This document shows, one piece after another, positions 42,209 through 51,670 of a stretch of 64,000 bases of DNA. Within the stretch, counting starts at the first letter, position 1, and the number at the start of each line of letters is the position of its first letter. Below the pieces are notes generated by a model. That model ran no database searches and was not told the origin of the DNA. It worked only from the letters and a program-made list of their open reading frames with translations. The position numbers and the translations under genes were made by a program. This DNA comes from Nostoc carneum NIES-2107 (GTDB taxonomy: Bacteria > Cyanobacteriota > Cyanobacteriia > Cyanobacteriales > Nostocaceae), in NCBI GenBank assembly GCA_002368155.1, contig AP018180.1, forward strand, positions 1,302,001 to 1,366,000, given 5' to 3'.

Positions 42209-44203
42209 ATGTCATTGCAATCAGGATTAGATGCCTTTAACCAAGGACGTTATTCCGAAGCTGTTGAAATCTTGGAACAAGTCAGCCGGAATGCTGTAGA
42301 CCAAAATTCTTCAGATTATCTTTCAGCACAAATGTGGCTGATGAAAGCTTATCAAGGCACAGGACAGATTGAAAAAGCTTCAATCCTGTGTCAACGGCTA
42401 ATGATGAGTGATAATCCTCAGGTGCGGAGTTGGGCTGAACAAGCGCGTCAAACTCTCCCGCAAGCACCAGTTACACAACCCAGAACTGCACCACCAGCCG
42501 GACGTGCGGCGGCTGGTGTCAAATTAGCAATGGGTGGTGTGGGTGGAAGTCTGGCTTTAGCTTCTGGTGTTACCATTACCTTGTTGTTTGGGATGGTATT
42601 AGCTTTAGGCTTGAGCTTAGTATTTATTTTAGGTAGCGATAATCCAGTACAAGGATTAGCGATCGCTATTACCATCACTTTAGTTTTTAATCTGGCTGCG
42701 TTTTTCCTGTCGCCTTATTTGATGGACTTAACCCAAAGTTGGCTTTATCAAACTCGCTGGGTAGAGTTGGCGGAAGTAGAAAGCCTCAGTCCAGAAACAG
42801 CGAGAGTGATTCAGCAAGTCTGTCAACAGAAGAACCTCAAAACCCCACGACTGGGTATTATCAACGACCAAAACCCTACGGCTTTTACTTATGGCTCATT
42901 GCCTAACAGCGCCCGGTTAGTCGTCAGTCAGGGGCTGTTCACATATTTAGATGATGATGAAGTTGCTACTGTTTACGCCCATGAATTAGGGCATATTGTT
43001 CACTGGGACTTTGCAGTGATGACAGTAGCTTCTACCTTAGTGCAAATTTGCTACTTAATTTACAGCACAGCTAGTAGGTTTGGTCGTGGCGGCGGCGATA
43101 GTAAAATCAAAGACGCGATGCAGACTGCTGCCCTTGTTGCCTATATTTTCTATATTGTTGGTACATACTTGCTACTGTATCTCTCCCGTACCAGAGAATA
43201 CTTTGCTGACCACTTTGCTGCGGAAACCACTGGTAACCCCAATGGTTTATCTCGTGCTTTGGTCAAAATTGCTTACGGGATACTAGAAGAAGGTCAAAGG
43301 ACAAAAGAACCGAGTCGTTTGATTGAAGGAACCCGCGCCTTGGGTATTTATGACCCCAAAGCCGCCACTTCCACAGGAACCGCCTACCGCATTGCTTCCG
43401 ACCCGCAAAAAATTGGTCGCGTCTTTTTGTGGGATATGTTTAACCCCTGGGGTTGGTGGATGGAGTTAAACTCTACTCACCCGCTAACTGGTAAACGAGT
43501 TCGCGCCCTTAGCACCTATGCAGAACAGTTGGGTTTACCCACTGAGTTTGATATGGGGCGAGTCATTGGGGAAGGAAAGAGTCTCAATAGAAGTAGGCTT
43601 TACGGTAATTTCTTCTTAGATGTAGTGTTGTATGGTGCGGAAACTATCGGCTTTTTAGCTGGCTTAGTTTTAGGCGTGATTGTGTTGTCTAGTTCTTCCC
43701 ATTCTGGTTTGATATTTGGCGCACCACTCATCGGCTTAGGCGTAGGAATTTTGATCAAAGCTTTGGTGATGTTCCCCGACTATAAACAAGCAGCAGATAC
43801 CGATATTCTGACTCTCATGTCAGACCCTTACGCCAGCCCCTTGCGCGGACAACCCGCAAAACTCGAAGGACAATTGATTGGGCGTGGTGATGCTGGTTAT
43901 AAATTTGGTTCTGATTTAAAAATTCAAGACCGTAGTGGAATGTTATATCTGCACTACGCCTCACGCTTCGGCCCTATTGGGAATTTCTTGTTTGGGATGA
44001 AGCGAGTTCAAAGCTTACTGGGCGAACAAGTTGAGGCTGTGGGCTGGTTCCGTCGCGGCGTTGCGCCTTGGATGGATTTGATTCAGCTTCAAAGTGAGAA
44101 TGGTACGGTTGTCAATAGTTACCATCGTTTCTGGTCATTTATACTGGGTGGCGGGGTAATTATTTTAGGAGTAGCCTTGACGATATTTGTCAGCAGCAGT
44201 TAG
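42209..44203 (+). CDS. Membrane-bound M48 metalloprotease with N-terminal TPR-like region
   Basis: 664 residues. Residues 1-85 are TPR-like helices (LDAFNQGRYSEAVEILEQVS). A Pro-rich linker, two membrane helices (about 120-175) and an HtpX-like M48 domain follow, with zinc site YAHELGHIVHWD (His258, His262 approximately) and third ligand in TREYFADHFAAE. Further membrane helices (about 470-520) and a C-terminal beta domain (GRGDAGYKFGSDLKIQDRSG) end in a last hydrophobic helix. Likely membrane-protein quality control. AAGGAG precedes the ATG, and a strong terminator follows the stop. Confidence 0.92.
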   Translation: MSLQSGLDAFNQGRYSEAVEILEQVSRNAVDQNSSDYLSAQMWLMKAYQGTGQIEKASILCQRLMMSDNPQVRSWAEQARQTLPQAPVTQPRTAPPAGRAAAGVKLAMGGVGGSLALASGVTITLLFGMVLALGLSLVFILGSDNPVQGLAIAITITLVFNLAAFFLSPYLMDLTQSWLYQTRWVELAEVESLSPETARVIQQVCQQKNLKTPRLGIINDQNPTAFTYGSLPNSARLVVSQGLFTYLDDDEVATVYAHELGHIVHWDFAVMTVASTLVQICYLIYSTASRFGRGGGDSKIKDAMQTAALVAYIFYIVGTYLLLYLSRTREYFADHFAAETTGNPNGLSRALVKIAYGILEEGQRTKEPSRLIEGTRALGIYDPKAATSTGTAYRIASDPQKIGRVFLWDMFNPWGWWMELNSTHPLTGKRVRALSTYAEQLGLPTEFDMGRVIGEGKSLNRSRLYGNFFLDVVLYGAETIGFLAGLVLGVIVLSSSSHSGLIFGAPLIGLGVGILIKALVMFPDYKQAADTDILTLMSDPYASPLRGQPAKLEGQLIGRGDAGYKFGSDLKIQDRSGMLYLHYASRFGPIGNFLFGMKRVQSLLGEQVEAVGWFRRGVAPWMDLIQLQSENGTVVNSYHRFWSFILGGGVIILGVALTIFVSSS

Positions 44204-44248
44204 CCTGTTCGCAGAGCATTTCTAATTATCCAAGCTGTAATTTGCCAA

Positions 44249-44279
44249 GGAGGTGGTTATTTACCACCTCCGTTTTTTT
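44249..44279 (+). terminator. Strong intrinsic terminator
   Basis: GGAGGTGGT pairs with ACCACCTCC around a 5-base loop, followed by G and TTTTTTT; 46 bases after the M48 gene stop. Confidence 0.9.
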
Positions 44280-44322
44280 GTTGTTCAAAAGAATTTGGGG
44301 CGTTGCATAAATGCGGGATGAA

Positions 44323-44614
44323 TCACCTAAATACAGGTATTTCTCTATACTTAAGATAATGTAGTAACAATTTAATTGAGGACTTAAGCATATCTACAGA
44401 TTTGGAGTAACATAATGTTTTGCGATGTAGACGTGCCAGATAATGGCGTAAACGTGTATTTTCTCCTTCTACTCTTGTCATATATGTTTTGCTAATAATA
44501 TGGTCTCCTGGGTTAATGAAACTAGCGTAAACAGGCCATCCATCTGTGACGTAAAAATAGCATCCCCATAAGCTAACAATAGACATCTCCAAAATAGTAA
44601 TATTCTGTGGTAAA
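44323..44614 (-). pseudogene. IS1-family transposase C-terminal remnant
   Basis: About 89 residues remain (44592-44323), containing YFYVTDGWPVYASFI, TYMTRVEGENTRLRHYLARL and HRKTLCYSKSVDMLKSSI, the DDE-domain C-terminus of IS1-type InsB transposases. The N-terminal part and InsA are missing; the fragment is cut off where the IS4-type element begins. The sequence GTTGCATAAATGCGGGATGA beyond its stop probably belongs to the old IS end. Not functional. Confidence 0.85.
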
Positions 44615-46064
44615 CAATACTGTAGCCAAATTACGAGGGTTCAACGGCTGTAGAAGCATTGTGAATACGACCAAGAGAGGTAAGCTTGGCAAAAATCTGG
44701 GATAATAAAATAGGCTCTGGTGGTTCTGGAAGCATTTTTAACATTTCCCGAACATATCGAAAACCACGACAATAAGCCAGAAGATCAACAATGCCAGAGC
44801 CAGGATTATCTTGACGGAACTGAGCTAGAAGATAATGAGATAAATTGACCATAAAAAATGAAAGGTTGACAGCATTAGTCACAGCAGTTTGACCCCTGTT
44901 CATGAAATCTTCCAATCCCCAAAATTGTTTGGCATCACGAAAATTAAATTCGATTTGGAAGCGCAGTTTATAGTAGTCGATTATTTTCTCGTATGATAAA
45001 CTTAGGTCACTAGAAAACAAAATTATGTGACTGCGATCATCTGTTTTCAGATTAGTTCTTACCAAAATCACTACATTCAGAGGCTGGGCAAATTCTTTGT
45101 GAAGGAGAGTGCATTGATAAGTATCTGTTTGGATATCTTCTTCAATACTACTTTGATGCAAATATTCCTGGGGAATATTACGCCAGTCCAGCTTATCACC
45201 GTATTTACGACGAGAACGATGATTGGGGTCAGAATGTTGGTAAGGTATATATAACGCAGAATCGTGGCGCAACTTGGAAATTATGTGTAACTTTACCTGC
45301 CTAGCCATCTGCAAAGCATTATTGTTCCCAAAGTGACCATCTACGACTAAGTAAGTGAGAGGAAGAAAGTTAGCTATTAACTTAAATAGCTCATTAATCA
45401 TCTTCTGAATTCTTAGTAATTCAGCTGTAAAAATCACCTCCTGTTTATTTTTGTTCTTACTTCCTTTTGGTCGTCCGCGCCCACGTTTTTCTTGTGGTTT
45501 TATTTCTGGGCTTGGTGAGACAATACTTTTTTCTACATCGCTCTTGATTACCTGTTCTATCTGAATCGGAAATGAGTGTCTTTTTTGAACACTGACTAAT
45601 GATAATGTAAAAAAAGAAAGACCCGATATTGGTTTACTTATTAGACTGGAAAAGAACCTATCTAATCCATAAGTTTTTTTCCCGGCTTTGCTTATTACTA
45701 CTTCGTCTCCTGCCAACAAATAAACATCATTTGGGCAAAACAAATGCCGTCGAAAAAATACCCACAACACCGTTGCCCACGGTATGACTGTACGAAAGAA
45801 TCTGATTACCGACCGATAACTACCACCACTAAGCGTCCAACGCGAAATTCCCAACATCGTTACTCGCCCACTCATGGCTAACATCACCATAATGATCTGG
45901 CTCAATTGCCGCATCGTCGTCACTTTTATTTCTGGTAGCAGGCATTGCAAAAGTGCTAGTATGTCAAACATGGGCTGTGTGTGGCTTTCGAGTTGTTGTT
46001 TTGGAAGACTATAACTCTACTACATCAGCCCTCTTTTTATACTCTTTTTTTGGCTACAGTATTG
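44615..46064. mobile_element. IS4-family insertion sequence, 1450 bp with 16-bp perfect ends
   Basis: CAATACTGTAGCCAAA (44615-44630) is exactly complementary to TTTGGCTACAGTATTG (46049-46064). Between them lies one transposase gene filling most of the element. No clear target duplication: flanks are GGTAAA on the left and CAAAAT on the right. It interrupts or abuts an IS1 remnant. A third copy of the end sequence lies at 46323-46338. Confidence 0.85.
44631..45971 (-). CDS. IS4-family DDE transposase
   Basis: 446 residues. Catalytic signatures: first Asp region YLLAGDEVVISKAGK, second in YLVVDGHFGNNN, and the IS4 C-terminal Y-(2)-R-(3)-E-(6)-K motif in YYKLRFQIEFNFRDAKQ. A basic stretch RGRGRPKGSKNKNK in the middle probably contacts DNA. 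ATG at 45971, stop 16 bases inside the left terminal repeat border. The frame is intact, so the element may still be active. Confidence 0.92.
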   Translation of the reverse strand: MFDILALLQCLLPEIKVTTMRQLSQIIMVMLAMSGRVTMLGISRWTLSGGSYRSVIRFFRTVIPWATVLWVFFRRHLFCPNDVYLLAGDEVVISKAGKKTYGLDRFFSSLISKPISGLSFFTLSLVSVQKRHSFPIQIEQVIKSDVEKSIVSPSPEIKPQEKRGRGRPKGSKNKNKQEVIFTAELLRIQKMINELFKLIANFLPLTYLVVDGHFGNNNALQMARQVKLHIISKLRHDSALYIPYQHSDPNHRSRRKYGDKLDWRNIPQEYLHQSSIEEDIQTDTYQCTLLHKEFAQPLNVVILVRTNLKTDDRSHIILFSSDLSLSYEKIIDYYKLRFQIEFNFRDAKQFWGLEDFMNRGQTAVTNAVNLSFFMVNLSHYLLAQFRQDNPGSGIVDLLAYCRGFRYVREMLKMLPEPPEPILLSQIFAKLTSLGRIHNASTAVEPS

Positions 46065-46531
46065 CAAAATAAGAGGGTAAACAAATTTTGGCAAAAATGC
46101 CTACTTGACCCATATATAAGCGTTCAGCTTACAAGGGAGGTTGTCAGATCAAACCCTTTATACTGCGACAATAGGCCAAAAAAATCCTTGTGGGAAACCT
46201 GGAGGGAATTTTTAGGACTTATTGTTTTTGCCAAACATTAGATAACAGCGAGTTAATGGTGAAAGCATCATCAACCCACCCTCGTAAATTGGCAACGGTA
46301 TTGATTTTGGCAAAGGTATTGTTTTGGCTACAGTATTGTTATTTGGAGAATATAATCAAGCTGTACAAACCGATGTTGTGGCAAGGCAACATTTTGAAGA
46401 GGTGACAGCAATAACAGTTTTACCTGTATTCTGTTTGTATCACTCTCTGGCGCTTTTGAGCCTACCGCTCAATGCTTCAAACTCCCAAAAAGTAGCTTGG
46501 CTCACATTGTGTTAACATCAACCAAGAAAAG
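46065..46531. other. 0.47-kb rearranged spacer, no gene seen
   Basis: Open frames here (45981-46241, 46190-46405, 46324-46515) are short, mutually overlapping and resemble nothing. The region has several TTTTGGCAAA words and a solo copy of the IS4 end at 46323-46338, so it is probably debris of earlier insertions. Confidence 0.5.
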
Positions 46532-49252
46532 ATGCAGAAATGGGCAGAACACACTCCCATGAATTATCTACATAAATTTCATCTAGTCGAGGCAGAAAAA
46601 GCGCGAGTCTTAGGGCAATTTTTTGAGGCTGAAGAGTTTTACGAGCGAGCGATCGCTCTTGCTGCTGAAAATGAGTTTATCCAGGAAGAAGCACTCGCCT
46701 ATGAATTAGCAGCAAAGCATTATCTGGCGCGAGGGCGGTCAAAAATTGCTGAAATTTACATGAAAGAGGCGCACTATTGCTATGATCGCTGGGGCGCAAC
46801 CGCTAAAGTTAAAGATTTAGAAAAACGCTATCCACAACTCCTCAACACCAACCTAGTTCGGCAATCACATTCAATCGTGACCGATGAAACGCTCCGTCAT
46901 CCGACTGCGGCGATCGATTTGGCTGCGGCGATGAAAGCGGCTCAAGCCATCTCAGAAATGATCCATCTCGATCAATTAACTGCAACGTTGATGCAGGTGG
47001 TGATAGAAAATGCAGGAGCCGAAACTGGCGCTCTGGTTCTCCTGGAAGATGATCGGCTCACTGTTGTGGCTCAGTGCAGTGGGAGTAAACAGTGTAACCT
47101 GGAAAAGATCGCTGTTGCTGGCTGTGCAACAATTCCTGTCTCCGTCATCCAATCAGTAGAATGGACATCTGAAACTTTGGTGTTTGATGATGCAATTAGC
47201 GAACCGTCTTTTTTGACTGATCGGTATATTCAAAACCAACAAACGCGATCGCTCCTGTGTATGCCCATTCTTAAGCAAAATCAGCTGATTGGCATACTTT
47301 ATCTGGAGAACAATCTCAGTACCGGAGTGTTTACTAGCGATCGCTTACAAGTCCTGAAACTGTTGATTGCTCAGGCAGCAATTTCACTGGAGAATGCTCG
47401 GTTATATGAACGGTTATCGAATTATTCCGAAACACTGGAAAGGAAGGTAGAAGAGCAAACTCAAGCTTTGCAGCAGGAGATCGCGGAACGTCAACAAACC
47501 GAAGCCGCATTGAGACAAAGTGAAGCAAATTATCGCAACCTGCTACAAACCGCGAATTCCGTGATCATTCGCTATGATCCGCAAGGACGGATTCGCTACA
47601 TCAATGATTATGGGGTAAAACTTCTTGGCTATGAAGAACATCAGATTTTAGGGCGAACCTTATTTGAAACAATCATTCCAGACATCGAAATCTCTGGACG
47701 CGATGTCAAACCCTTTGTCCATGATTTACTTCGTAATCCTCAATCGTACCCGCAAGGTGAGGGTGAAAACCTGTGTCGAGACGGTCGGCGAGTTTGGGTT
47801 GTTTGGTCAAATCAAGCCATCTTCAATGAACAAGGAGATGTCGTTGAAATCTTATCGGTTGGCAATGACACCACCCAGCGTAGACAAGCAGAAGAGGCAT
47901 TACAACGCAGTGAAGCCAAGTTCCGAACTATTTTTGAAAACTCACAGGTTGGTATCTACCGAACCCGCACCTATGATGGCTTAATTCTCAATGCCAATCA
48001 ACGCTTTGCCGATCTGTTTGGTTTTGATTCACCCCAAGAGATTATTGGAATTGAACACACTATAGGCTATTGGGTCAATCCCAGCGATCGCGAACAAGGC
48101 ATTGAGGTGATGAAGCGGGATGGGGAAGTGCGAAGCTTTGAAACACAGATGCGAAAACGAGATGGGACACTGTTTTGGGGGCTTTTCTCTTCTTATTTGA
48201 ATGCAGCCGATGACTACATCGAAGGGGTGATTGCAGATATTAGCGAACTTAAGCAGGCAGAAGTAGCATTGCAAGCCTCTGAAGCAGAGCTACGGGCGCT
48301 CTTTTCAGCTATTCCCGATCCAATGTGTATCTTCAATGGTGAGGGACAATTGATCTGTGCAATCAAAGGGAATCCGTCCTATGGAGAGTTGCATAGAGAG
48401 GAGTATTTTGGTAAAACACTGCATCAACTCTATGATACGGAACAAGCTGATGAATTCCTGAGTTACATTCAGCAGGTGCTGAGAACCCAACAAGTACTCA
48501 CAGTTGAATACAGCCAGTGGATAGCTGAACGAGAAATCTGGTTTTCAGCGCGCATTGCACCGATTCGGCACGAACAGGTGATTTGGATAGCGCGAGATAT
48601 TACGCTGCAAAAGCGAGCAGAAGCAGCCTCAATTTTGGAAGAACGCAACCGCATGGCGCGTGAAATTCACGACACACTCGCTCAGGCGTTTACAGGCATT
48701 CTGGCTCAGGTAGGAGCGGCAAAACAGGTGTTAACGGATGATTTAGAAGCAACTGAGGCACACCTAGACCTGATCAAAGAATTGGCGCGAACTGGACTGG
48801 TTGAAGCGCGGCGATCGGTAGTAGCGCTCCGTCCTCAGCTTTTGGAGGAAGGCAGTCTACAGAGCGCTCTACATCGTCTCGTCGCTCAACTCAGAACTGC
48901 CGCAATGGATACCACTTTATATTATGAGATTGAGGGTGCAGTATATTCTCTGCCGACTGAAGTCGAGAGTAATCTACTGCGGATTGGGCAGGAAGCCTTA
49001 ACCAATGCGATTCGACACGCCAATGCTGATGAAATTCGAGTGGAGCTAATCTACGATCGCGATCAGTTTTGCTTGCGCGTGAGAGACAATGGACAGGGCT
49101 TTGGAGTTGGGAGTATTTCAGCCTCTCTTGGTTTTGGCTTACTAGGCATGAGCGAACGGGCAGAGCGCATCGGCGCACAACTCACGATTCGGAGTCAACC
49201 TGGAGAAGGAACAGAGATGATTGTTACCGTCGATCGGGAGGCATCACAATGA
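46532..49252 (+). CDS. NarL-type sensor histidine kinase (TPR-like + GAF + three PAS + HisKA_3), probably 5'-truncated
   Basis: 906 residues, soluble. Order: TPR-like helices (1-105), GAF (about 130-295), coiled coil, three PAS domains (about 335-440, 463-580, 590-700), HisKA_3 with MAREIHDTLAQAF, and HATPase with ALTNAIRHA and DNGQGFG. The first 105 residues (VEAEKARVLGQFFEAEEFYE, EEALAYELAAKHYLARGR) match the segment that in large cyanobacterial multi-sensor kinases comes after a Ser/Thr kinase and AAA ATPase. This looks like the rear part of such a protein made into a gene by rearrangement. Its stop overlaps the regulator start (ATGA), so the two are a translationally coupled pair. Confidence 0.9.
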   Translation: MQKWAEHTPMNYLHKFHLVEAEKARVLGQFFEAEEFYERAIALAAENEFIQEEALAYELAAKHYLARGRSKIAEIYMKEAHYCYDRWGATAKVKDLEKRYPQLLNTNLVRQSHSIVTDETLRHPTAAIDLAAAMKAAQAISEMIHLDQLTATLMQVVIENAGAETGALVLLEDDRLTVVAQCSGSKQCNLEKIAVAGCATIPVSVIQSVEWTSETLVFDDAISEPSFLTDRYIQNQQTRSLLCMPILKQNQLIGILYLENNLSTGVFTSDRLQVLKLLIAQAAISLENARLYERLSNYSETLERKVEEQTQALQQEIAERQQTEAALRQSEANYRNLLQTANSVIIRYDPQGRIRYINDYGVKLLGYEEHQILGRTLFETIIPDIEISGRDVKPFVHDLLRNPQSYPQGEGENLCRDGRRVWVVWSNQAIFNEQGDVVEILSVGNDTTQRRQAEEALQRSEAKFRTIFENSQVGIYRTRTYDGLILNANQRFADLFGFDSPQEIIGIEHTIGYWVNPSDREQGIEVMKRDGEVRSFETQMRKRDGTLFWGLFSSYLNAADDYIEGVIADISELKQAEVALQASEAELRALFSAIPDPMCIFNGEGQLICAIKGNPSYGELHREEYFGKTLHQLYDTEQADEFLSYIQQVLRTQQVLTVEYSQWIAEREIWFSARIAPIRHEQVIWIARDITLQKRAEAASILEERNRMAREIHDTLAQAFTGILAQVGAAKQVLTDDLEATEAHLDLIKELARTGLVEARRSVVALRPQLLEEGSLQSALHRLVAQLRTAAMDTTLYYEIEGAVYSLPTEVESNLLRIGQEALTNAIRHANADEIRVELIYDRDQFCLRVRDNGQGFGVGSISASLGFGLLGMSERAERIGAQLTIRSQPGEGTEMIVTVDREASQ

Positions 49253-49872
49253 GCCAAGCCATTCGGGTTCTGATTGCAGACGATCATGCTATTTTTCGGC
49301 AAGGATTAGCCACTATTATTAACCGTGACCCAGATATGCAGGTGATTGCCCAAGCCGAAAATGGGGAACAAGCGATCGCTCTATTTGGGGAACACCAACC
49401 GGATGTCACGCTCATGGATCTGCGAATGCCTGAAGTGGAAGGAGTTGCCGCCATCGGTGCAATTTGTGCTACTGCTAAATCTGCTCGGATTATTGTACTG
49501 ACCACGTATGATAGTGACGAAGATATTTATCGGGGATTGCAGGCAGGCGCAAAAGGATATCTGTTGAAAGAAACTGAACCTGACGAGCTTCTGAATGCTA
49601 TTCGTACCGTTCATCGGGGTCAGAAGTATATTCCGCCTGATGTGGGAGCAAAGTTGGTACAGCGCCTCAGCAATCCAGAACTGAGTGAAAGAGAACTAGA
49701 AGTACTCCGCTCACTGGCGCAGGGAATGAGCAATGCCGATATTGCAGCTGCTTTGAGTATTGGTGAAGGCACTGTCAAATCTCATGTCAATCGAATTTTG
49801 AATAAATTGGATGTTAGCGATCGCACCCAAGCTGTAATTGTTGCCGTTAAACGCGGCATTGTTAATTTATGA
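49249..49872 (+). CDS. NarL/FixJ-family response regulator
   Basis: 207 residues from ATG 49249, four bases overlapping the kinase stop. Receiver: LIADDHAIFRQGL, phospho-acceptor Asp in VTLMDLRMPEVEG, Lys in YLLKETEPDE. LuxR-type HTH: LSERELEVLRSLAQGMSNAD, then GTVKSHVNRILNKLDVSDRTQ. It should bind DNA when phosphorylated by the kinase encoded just upstream. Targets are unknown. Its last 49 bases are duplicated at 52397-52445, recording a local rearrangement. Confidence 0.95.
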   Translation: MSQAIRVLIADDHAIFRQGLATIINRDPDMQVIAQAENGEQAIALFGEHQPDVTLMDLRMPEVEGVAAIGAICATAKSARIIVLTTYDSDEDIYRGLQAGAKGYLLKETEPDELLNAIRTVHRGQKYIPPDVGAKLVQRLSNPELSERELEVLRSLAQGMSNADIAAALSIGEGTVKSHVNRILNKLDVSDRTQAVIVAVKRGIVNL

Positions 49873-49883
49873 GTCGTGATGCG

Positions 49884-51269
49884 TAAAATCCCCGTATTTT
49901 TAATCGGGGGATATAAGCGAACAGGACAAATTTATTTCTCTGTCTTATGCTGAGCGTGTTAGCACAATATTGTGGTTAATTGGTCGTTCGCGTAGCGTCT
50001 CCTCCAGGAGAAAGCCATGATTGTTTACGAGTTCAAAGTCAAGGGGAAAGACGGGCAATATCGCGCTATTGATGAAGCTATTCGCACATCGCAATTCATT
50101 CAAAACAAGTGCTTGCGCTACTGGATGGATAACAAAGATTCAAAAGTAGATAAGTACGCATTGAATAAGTATTGCGCGGTATTGGCTGCTGAATTCGCCT
50201 TTGCTGATGAACTCAATTCAATGGCTAGACAATCTGCTGCTGAACGTGCTTGGGGTGCAATAGCTCGGTTTTACGATAACTGTAAGCGCAAGATTAAAGG
50301 TAAAAAAGGTTTTCCTAGGTTCAAGAAAAACTGCCGTTCGGTTGAATACAAATCATCTGGATGGAAGCTTTCAGAAACAAGAAAAGCTATAACTTTCTCA
50401 GACAAGAAGGGCATCGGTACTCTCAAATTAAAAGGAACCTATGACCTTAATTACTTTTGTCTCAAGCAAATTAAGCGAGTGCGCCTAGTGCGTCGTGCTG
50501 ATGGGTATTACGCCCAATTTGCAATTGATGTCAACGTCAAAATTGAAAGTCAGCCCACTAATCAAGTAGTAGGTATTGATTTGGGATTAAAGTACTTCAT
50601 TGCCGACAATAAAGGCAATGTTGAGCAATCCCCGCAGTTTTATCGCAAAGCAGAGAAACAACTAAACCGTGCTAACCGCAAGAAGTCCAAGAAGTTTAGC
50701 AGCGAAAGAAAGAAAGCCAAGCAGAGACAATCGAACAATTACCACAAAGCTAGAAATAGATATGCCCGTAAACATTTAAGGGTAAGTAGGCAACGAAAAG
50801 AGTACTGCAAGAGATTAGCGTACTCCGTCATCCAATCTCACGATTTGGTAGCCTATGAAGATTTAAATGTGAAAGGGTTGGCACGGAATCGACATCTAGC
50901 TAAATCAATTAGTGATGCTGGTTGGTACACTTTCTGCAGATGGTTAGAGTATTTTGGTTACAAATATGGGAAGGCAACTGTTGCAGTTCCTCCCCATCAC
51001 ACAAGCCAAAATTGTTCTAGCTGTGGCAAGAAAGTGAAAAAATCTCTATCTACTAGAACTCATGTTTGCCCTCATTGCGGATATGTGGAAGATAGAGATA
51101 TCAATGCAGCAATCAATATTTTGAGACTAGGACTCAGTACGGTAGGGCATACCGGAACTCACGCTGGGGGAGATTTGCCCTCTTGGGCGATTGGTGCAAA
51201 CCTGTCGTCTAACGGCGAGTCATTGAACCTAGAATCCCCGTCACTTTAGTGCGGGGAGTGTCAAGAGGC
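49884..51269. mobile_element. TnpB-only IS200/IS605-type (IS1341-like) element
   Basis: Left end hairpin TCCCCG..CGGGGG (49889-49910) and right end hairpin CCCCG TCACTTTAGTG CGGGG (51236-51256) flank a single tnpB gene; no tnpA is present, so it depends on another element to move. The uninterrupted target exists at 52397-52618, where the same left and right flanks are joined directly. This places the borders within a few bases of 49871-49885 and 51269. Confidence 0.85.
50017..51249 (+). CDS. tnpB: TnpB RNA-guided nuclease of an IS200/IS605-type element
   Basis: 410 residues. RuvC residues: Asp in VVGIDLGLKYFIAD, Glu in VAYEDLNVKGLAR, Asp in DRDINAAINIL; zinc ribbon CSSCGKK...CPHCGY. N-terminal WED-like region YEFKVKGKDGQYRAIDEA and a basic helical bundle rich in Lys/Arg. 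TnpB cuts DNA using an omega RNA derived from the 3' end of its own gene and the right end, and so helps the element persist. AGGAG lies 6 bases before the ATG, within a dispersed GCGTAGCGTCTCC-type repeat. All catalytic residues are intact. Confidence 0.93.
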   Translation: MIVYEFKVKGKDGQYRAIDEAIRTSQFIQNKCLRYWMDNKDSKVDKYALNKYCAVLAAEFAFADELNSMARQSAAERAWGAIARFYDNCKRKIKGKKGFPRFKKNCRSVEYKSSGWKLSETRKAITFSDKKGIGTLKLKGTYDLNYFCLKQIKRVRLVRRADGYYAQFAIDVNVKIESQPTNQVVGIDLGLKYFIADNKGNVEQSPQFYRKAEKQLNRANRKKSKKFSSERKKAKQRQSNNYHKARNRYARKHLRVSRQRKEYCKRLAYSVIQSHDLVAYEDLNVKGLARNRHLAKSISDAGWYTFCRWLEYFGYKYGKATVAVPPHHTSQNCSSCGKKVKKSLSTRTHVCPHCGYVEDRDINAAINILRLGLSTVGHTGTHAGGDLPSWAIGANLSSNGESLNLESPSL

Positions 51270-51275
51270 GTACTT
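51150..51275 (+). ncRNA. Probable omega (right-end) RNA region of the TnpB element
   Basis: By analogy with IS200/IS605 elements, the guide-scaffold RNA should cover the tnpB 3' end and the right-end hairpin at 51236-51256, with the guide read from the adjacent flank (from about 51270). The hairpin is seen; RNA production and the 5' limit are inference. Confidence 0.4.
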
Positions 51276-51436
51276 TCGATAGAATTGGGATTCTAACTTG
51301 AGTTAGAACTAGCCTTCTACTCCACGATGGCATGGTTGCTCTATCAATTTATACTGTAAAAATTTTAACTTGCTATAGACGACAGCTTGAAGGCGATCTC
51401 CTATATTGAGTTTATGCAAATAGAAGTGCATCCAAT
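51270..51436. repeat. 167-bp direct repeat, left copy
   Basis: From GTACTTTCGATAGAATTGGG to the ATGCAAATAGA..TGCA..CAAT stretch; about 90 percent or more identical by eye to 52452-52618. Non-coding. Confidence 0.9.
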
Positions 51437-51670
51437 CAGGCAAATCATGCTCCTTGAGAGCGGTAAGAGGCTGTCTCTAAAGAAATGCAAAGGGGACGGA
51501 AGCGGGCGATCGCAAACGCTCAAATCCATAGTTTAAGCGAATTACTGGAATGACACCAAAGCGGGTTCGTTAATTCCACAAGAATCTGACAAATCATTGT
51601 AAGAATTTGAAAGAAGTCGAGCCTTGGAACTCAATACACTTTAAATAAATAGAACTAGGAGAATCCAATC

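Noticed and set aside
46190-46515. Two overlapping frames upstream of the NarL-type kinase
   Set aside because: Short, overlapping each other, no family features; they lie in IS debris.
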